Origin: SVEL01 sp045125245
Lineage (GTDB): Bacteria; Bacillota; Clostridia; Lachnospirales; Lachnospiraceae
Direction of reading: 5' to 3'
Assembly: GCA_045125245.1 (NCBI GenBank)
Contig: JBGVNF010000021.1
Coordinates: 62,001-126,000 of the forward strand
DNA: 64,000 nucleotides
The notes beneath the pieces were generated by a model that was not told the DNA's origin, ran no database searches, and was given only the letters and a program-made list of their open reading frames with translations. A program made the position numbers and the translations under genes. Shown piece after piece: positions 61,810 to 64,000 of the stretch. Position 1 is the first letter of the stretch. Each line of letters starts with the position of its first letter.

Positions 61810-63684
61810 TTAGTTGCTCTCTGCTCCACCGACCATTGTCCAGTAATAATCATAAAGATGATCACCTTCAGTTCCAAGATAATTATATACCTCACATCTA
61901 GATAATACACTATTATCTGGGAATGCAATCTGGCTATTTTTAATCTCTTCATCTTCTATAAGCTCTCTAGCTGACTCATTCGGTGTAGAATATGTAATAT
62001 ATTCAAAATTCTTAAGGGCTATATCTGGACGACATAAGAAATTAATCCAAGCTTCAGCTGCTTCCTTATTCTGACAATCCTTTGGAATAACCCATCCATC
62101 AATCCATACATTTGAGCCCTCATCAGGAACAACATACTCAAGAGCATCATTTTCTTCCTGCATATAAATAGCTTCTCCAGAATAAATAACAGCAAGTGCA
62201 GCCGCATTCTTAATCATCTTGTCTCTAACCTGATCCACAACGTACGCCTGAACGATAGGCTTCTGACTAACAAGTAAATCTGTTGCTTCCTTTAACTCAT
62301 CTTCATTAAGCGTATTGATAGAATATCCCAAATATGATAATGCTACACAATATGCATCTCTAACAGACGCCTGCATAAGAATCTTTCCATCGTACTTTTC
62401 ATCAAAAAGTATAGACCAGCTGTTTACCTCTTCTTTTACCATGTTTCTATTGTAACAGATTCCTACTGTACCCCAACAATAAGGAACGCTATATTTATTC
62501 TCAGGATCAAATCCCTTGGCACTTTCTAAATACTGCTTTCCAATATGTTGCAAATTAGGTACATTATCATAATTAATCTCTGCAAGAAGGTCATTTTCCA
62601 GCATCTTTTCTATCATATAATCCGAAGGACAGATAACATCATATACTCTGGCTTTCTTATCTACGATAGTAAACATTTCCTCGTTTGTCTCAAACTCTTC
62701 GTAATGTACCTTATATCCTGTTTCTTCTTCAAATATTTCTATAACCTCTGGATCAATGTATTCGCCCCAATTATATACATATACATCTCCAATATACTGC
62801 CTATCATCCTTAAACAACTGATATCCAAAAACACCTGCAATGATAATAACGCAAGTAGTTACTGCAATTGTATACTTATTCTTAAACATAAGCTGTGTAA
62901 GACGTATCCCCTTCTTCTTACTCTTAGACTTAGGTCCATAGTTCACAAGGAACAATAATATAAATACTGTTATAAAAAGAAGTGTGGATAATGCGTACAT
63001 TTCAGGCTTTATACCTTTTCTAACCTCAGTATAAATCATTGTTGACAATGTATTGATGCCCGAACCCCTTGTAAAATGGGTAATGATAAAATCATCAATA
63101 GACATTGTAAATGACATTAAAAATCCTGACAAAATACCTGGCATAATCTCCGGAAGAGTTACCTGAAAAAACGCCTGCACAGGTGTAGCTCCCAAATCCA
63201 AAGCCGCTTCATACATATTGCTATCCATCTGTTGAACCTTCGGCAATACATTAAGTACTACGTACGGTATACAGAATGTAACATGAGCTATAAGAACTGT
63301 TGAAAAGCTAAGTGATACACCTAAACCAATAAACAAAAGCATAAAGGCAAGGGCTGTAACAATCTCAGCGTTAAGCATAGGAATATTTGTAATTCCAACG
63401 ATAATATTTTTAGTACTCTTCTTCATCTTTATCATAGCCATACATGCAATAGTTCCTAAAACGGTCGCAATAATAGCCGCAAGTAAAGCAATTACAAGAG
63501 TAGTTCTTAAAGCATTCATCATCGTTGCATTTTCAAAGAAATCTCTATACCAATGAAGAGTAAATCCCTTCCAAGTACCCAATATCTTCGAATCATTAAA
63601 TGACGCAACAATCAATACAAATATAGGCATATAAAGGAATAGCACTATAAGAAAAAGATAAAATCGTCTAACGAAATTCTTCAT
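61810..63684 (-). CDS. potCD: Polyamine ABC transporter permease fused to substrate-binding protein (PotC-PotD)
   Basis: A 624-residue fusion. Residues 1 to about 265 form a PotC-type permease with six helices and the EAA loop EAALDLGATPVQAFF. A further helix at about 275-295 tethers a PotD-type binding domain (about 300-624): YVYNWGEYIDPEVIEIFEEETG is cut here to VYVYNWGEYIDPEV, the family start, then IVDKKARVYDVICPSDYMIEKM and NVWIDGWVIPKDC. In E. coli the two are separate and PotD is periplasmic. Substrate spermidine/putrescine is inferred from family. It follows potB by 1 base. Confidence 0.92.
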   Translation of the reverse strand: MKNFVRRFYLFLIVLFLYMPIFVLIVASFNDSKILGTWKGFTLHWYRDFFENATMMNALRTTLVIALLAAIIATVLGTIACMAMIKMKKSTKNIIVGITNIPMLNAEIVTALAFMLLFIGLGVSLSFSTVLIAHVTFCIPYVVLNVLPKVQQMDSNMYEAALDLGATPVQAFFQVTLPEIMPGILSGFLMSFTMSIDDFIITHFTRGSGINTLSTMIYTEVRKGIKPEMYALSTLLFITVFILLFLVNYGPKSKSKKKGIRLTQLMFKNKYTIAVTTCVIIIAGVFGYQLFKDDRQYIGDVYVYNWGEYIDPEVIEIFEEETGYKVHYEEFETNEEMFTIVDKKARVYDVICPSDYMIEKMLENDLLAEINYDNVPNLQHIGKQYLESAKGFDPENKYSVPYCWGTVGICYNRNMVKEEVNSWSILFDEKYDGKILMQASVRDAYCVALSYLGYSINTLNEDELKEATDLLVSQKPIVQAYVVDQVRDKMIKNAAALAVIYSGEAIYMQEENDALEYVVPDEGSNVWIDGWVIPKDCQNKEAAEAWINFLCRPDIALKNFEYITYSTPNESARELIEDEEIKNSQIAFPDNSVLSRCEVYNYLGTEGDHLYDYYWTMVGGAESN

Positions 63685-63685
63685 A

Positions 63686-64000
63686 TTATTTGCCCCCCTT
63701 TACTTTTACTGAATCTGATTCATCATTGCCGCTAAATAACATATTAATAACAATGAAAATCATAAGTACAAGGGATAAACCGGCTGCAAGATTAAGATTA
63801 TCTGCCTTAACCTTATTCTCCACTATATTACCTATAAGGAGTAGCTTTCCGCCGCCTAATATATCCGAAATAACAAATGTAGTTAAAGATGGTACAAATA
63901 CCATAATGATACCACTGGCAATACCAGCTTTACTAAGTGGAATAATAATCTTAAATAAAGTCTGCCAGAAATTAGCTCCTAAATCTCTAGCTGCATTGAT
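63686..64000 (-). CDS. potB: Polyamine ABC transporter permease PotB (partial, C-terminal part)
   Basis: The last 104 codons are present and the 5' end runs off the right edge. The frame is open to base 64000. The EAA-type loop reads AARDLGANFWQTLFKIIIPL, followed by two helices and VPSLTTFVISDILGGGKLLLIGN, which matches PotB near its end; the tail is acidic then basic. Its stop overlaps the leader of the potCD ATG (TAATATG). Confidence 0.9.
   Translation of the reverse strand: MNAARDLGANFWQTLFKIIIPLSKAGIASGIIMVFVPSLTTFVISDILGGGKLLLIGNIVENKVKADNLNLAAGLSLVLMIFIVINMLFSGNDESDSVKVKGGK

Overview
The window looks like a 64 kb stretch of a low-GC Gram-positive chromosome, most likely a member of the Lachnospiraceae (Clostridia). 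The grounds are AT-rich codon use, AGGAGG-type ribosome binding sites before nearly every gene, endospore genes (spoIVA, spoIIM, yqfC, yqfD), Firmicute gene orders (yqfC-yqfD-phoH-HDIG protein-ybeY; pgsA-cinA-recA-recX-rny; nudF-spoIIM-xerD) and a chemotaxis operon. Genus and species cannot be fixed from the sequence alone. All 62 protein genes lie on the minus strand, so transcription runs from high to low coordinates, as expected within one replichore. I see no tRNA, rRNA, CRISPR array, prophage, insertion sequence or defence island.

Layout, left to right. 1-2167: end of a cell-shape/repair cluster (radC, mreB-like, mreC partial). 2370-19326: a long co-directional series with mismatch repair (mutS, mutL), tRNA modification (miaA, miaB), proline synthesis (proA, proB), a SulP anion transporter, folate salvage, a PLP lyase-family protein and two FAD oxidoreductases. 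19399-25242: a lipid flippase of the SpoVB/MurJ type, ybeY, a shortened PgpH-like HD protein, phoH, yqfD and yqfC. 25302-28445: an ABC exporter pair of the LolD/FtsX type. 28476-28872: a palindromic MITE-like element, the rpsU terminator and rpsU. 29014-33649: alaS, a 54-residue membrane protein and a membrane-anchored MutS-family ATPase. 33778-35253: spoIVA. 35317-45661: a chemosensory operon (cheR-cheB-response regulator-cheA-MCP-cheW-MCP-histidine kinase-REC/HD-GYP). 45809-48891: a transglutaminase-like lipoprotein, a rhomboid-like protein with a zinc ribbon, and an unknown membrane protein. 48993-53857: a truncated XerD-like recombinase, spoIIM, a Nudix hydrolase, proC, an aminotransferase and a low-complexity membrane protein. 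53972-61720: rny, recX, recA with an SOS box, and the yicC-gmk-rpoZ-rimO-pgsA-cinA operon. 61810-64000: a potC-potD fusion and the end of potB.

Most genes are housekeeping. The items that stand out are a XerD-locus recombinase that has lost its catalytic residues; a PgpH-locus protein without the extracellular domain and with several metal ligands missing; a hairpin before yqfC that holds the Shine-Dalgarno sequence in one arm and a sigma-E-like -10 in the other; a 130-bp GC-rich element with terminal inverted repeats; two chemoreceptors that lack a sensing domain but share a C-terminal tail; and a rhomboid-fold protein without the catalytic serine motif. No clearly new multi-gene system was found.

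No gap longer than 300 bases lacks a gene. The largest are 28446-28695 (palindromic element and rpsU terminator), 57309-57555 (recA control region and cinA terminator) and 2168-2369 (palindrome and hairpin). Positions were counted by hand, and several start codons were moved from the longest reading frame to the codon with a proper ribosome binding site.
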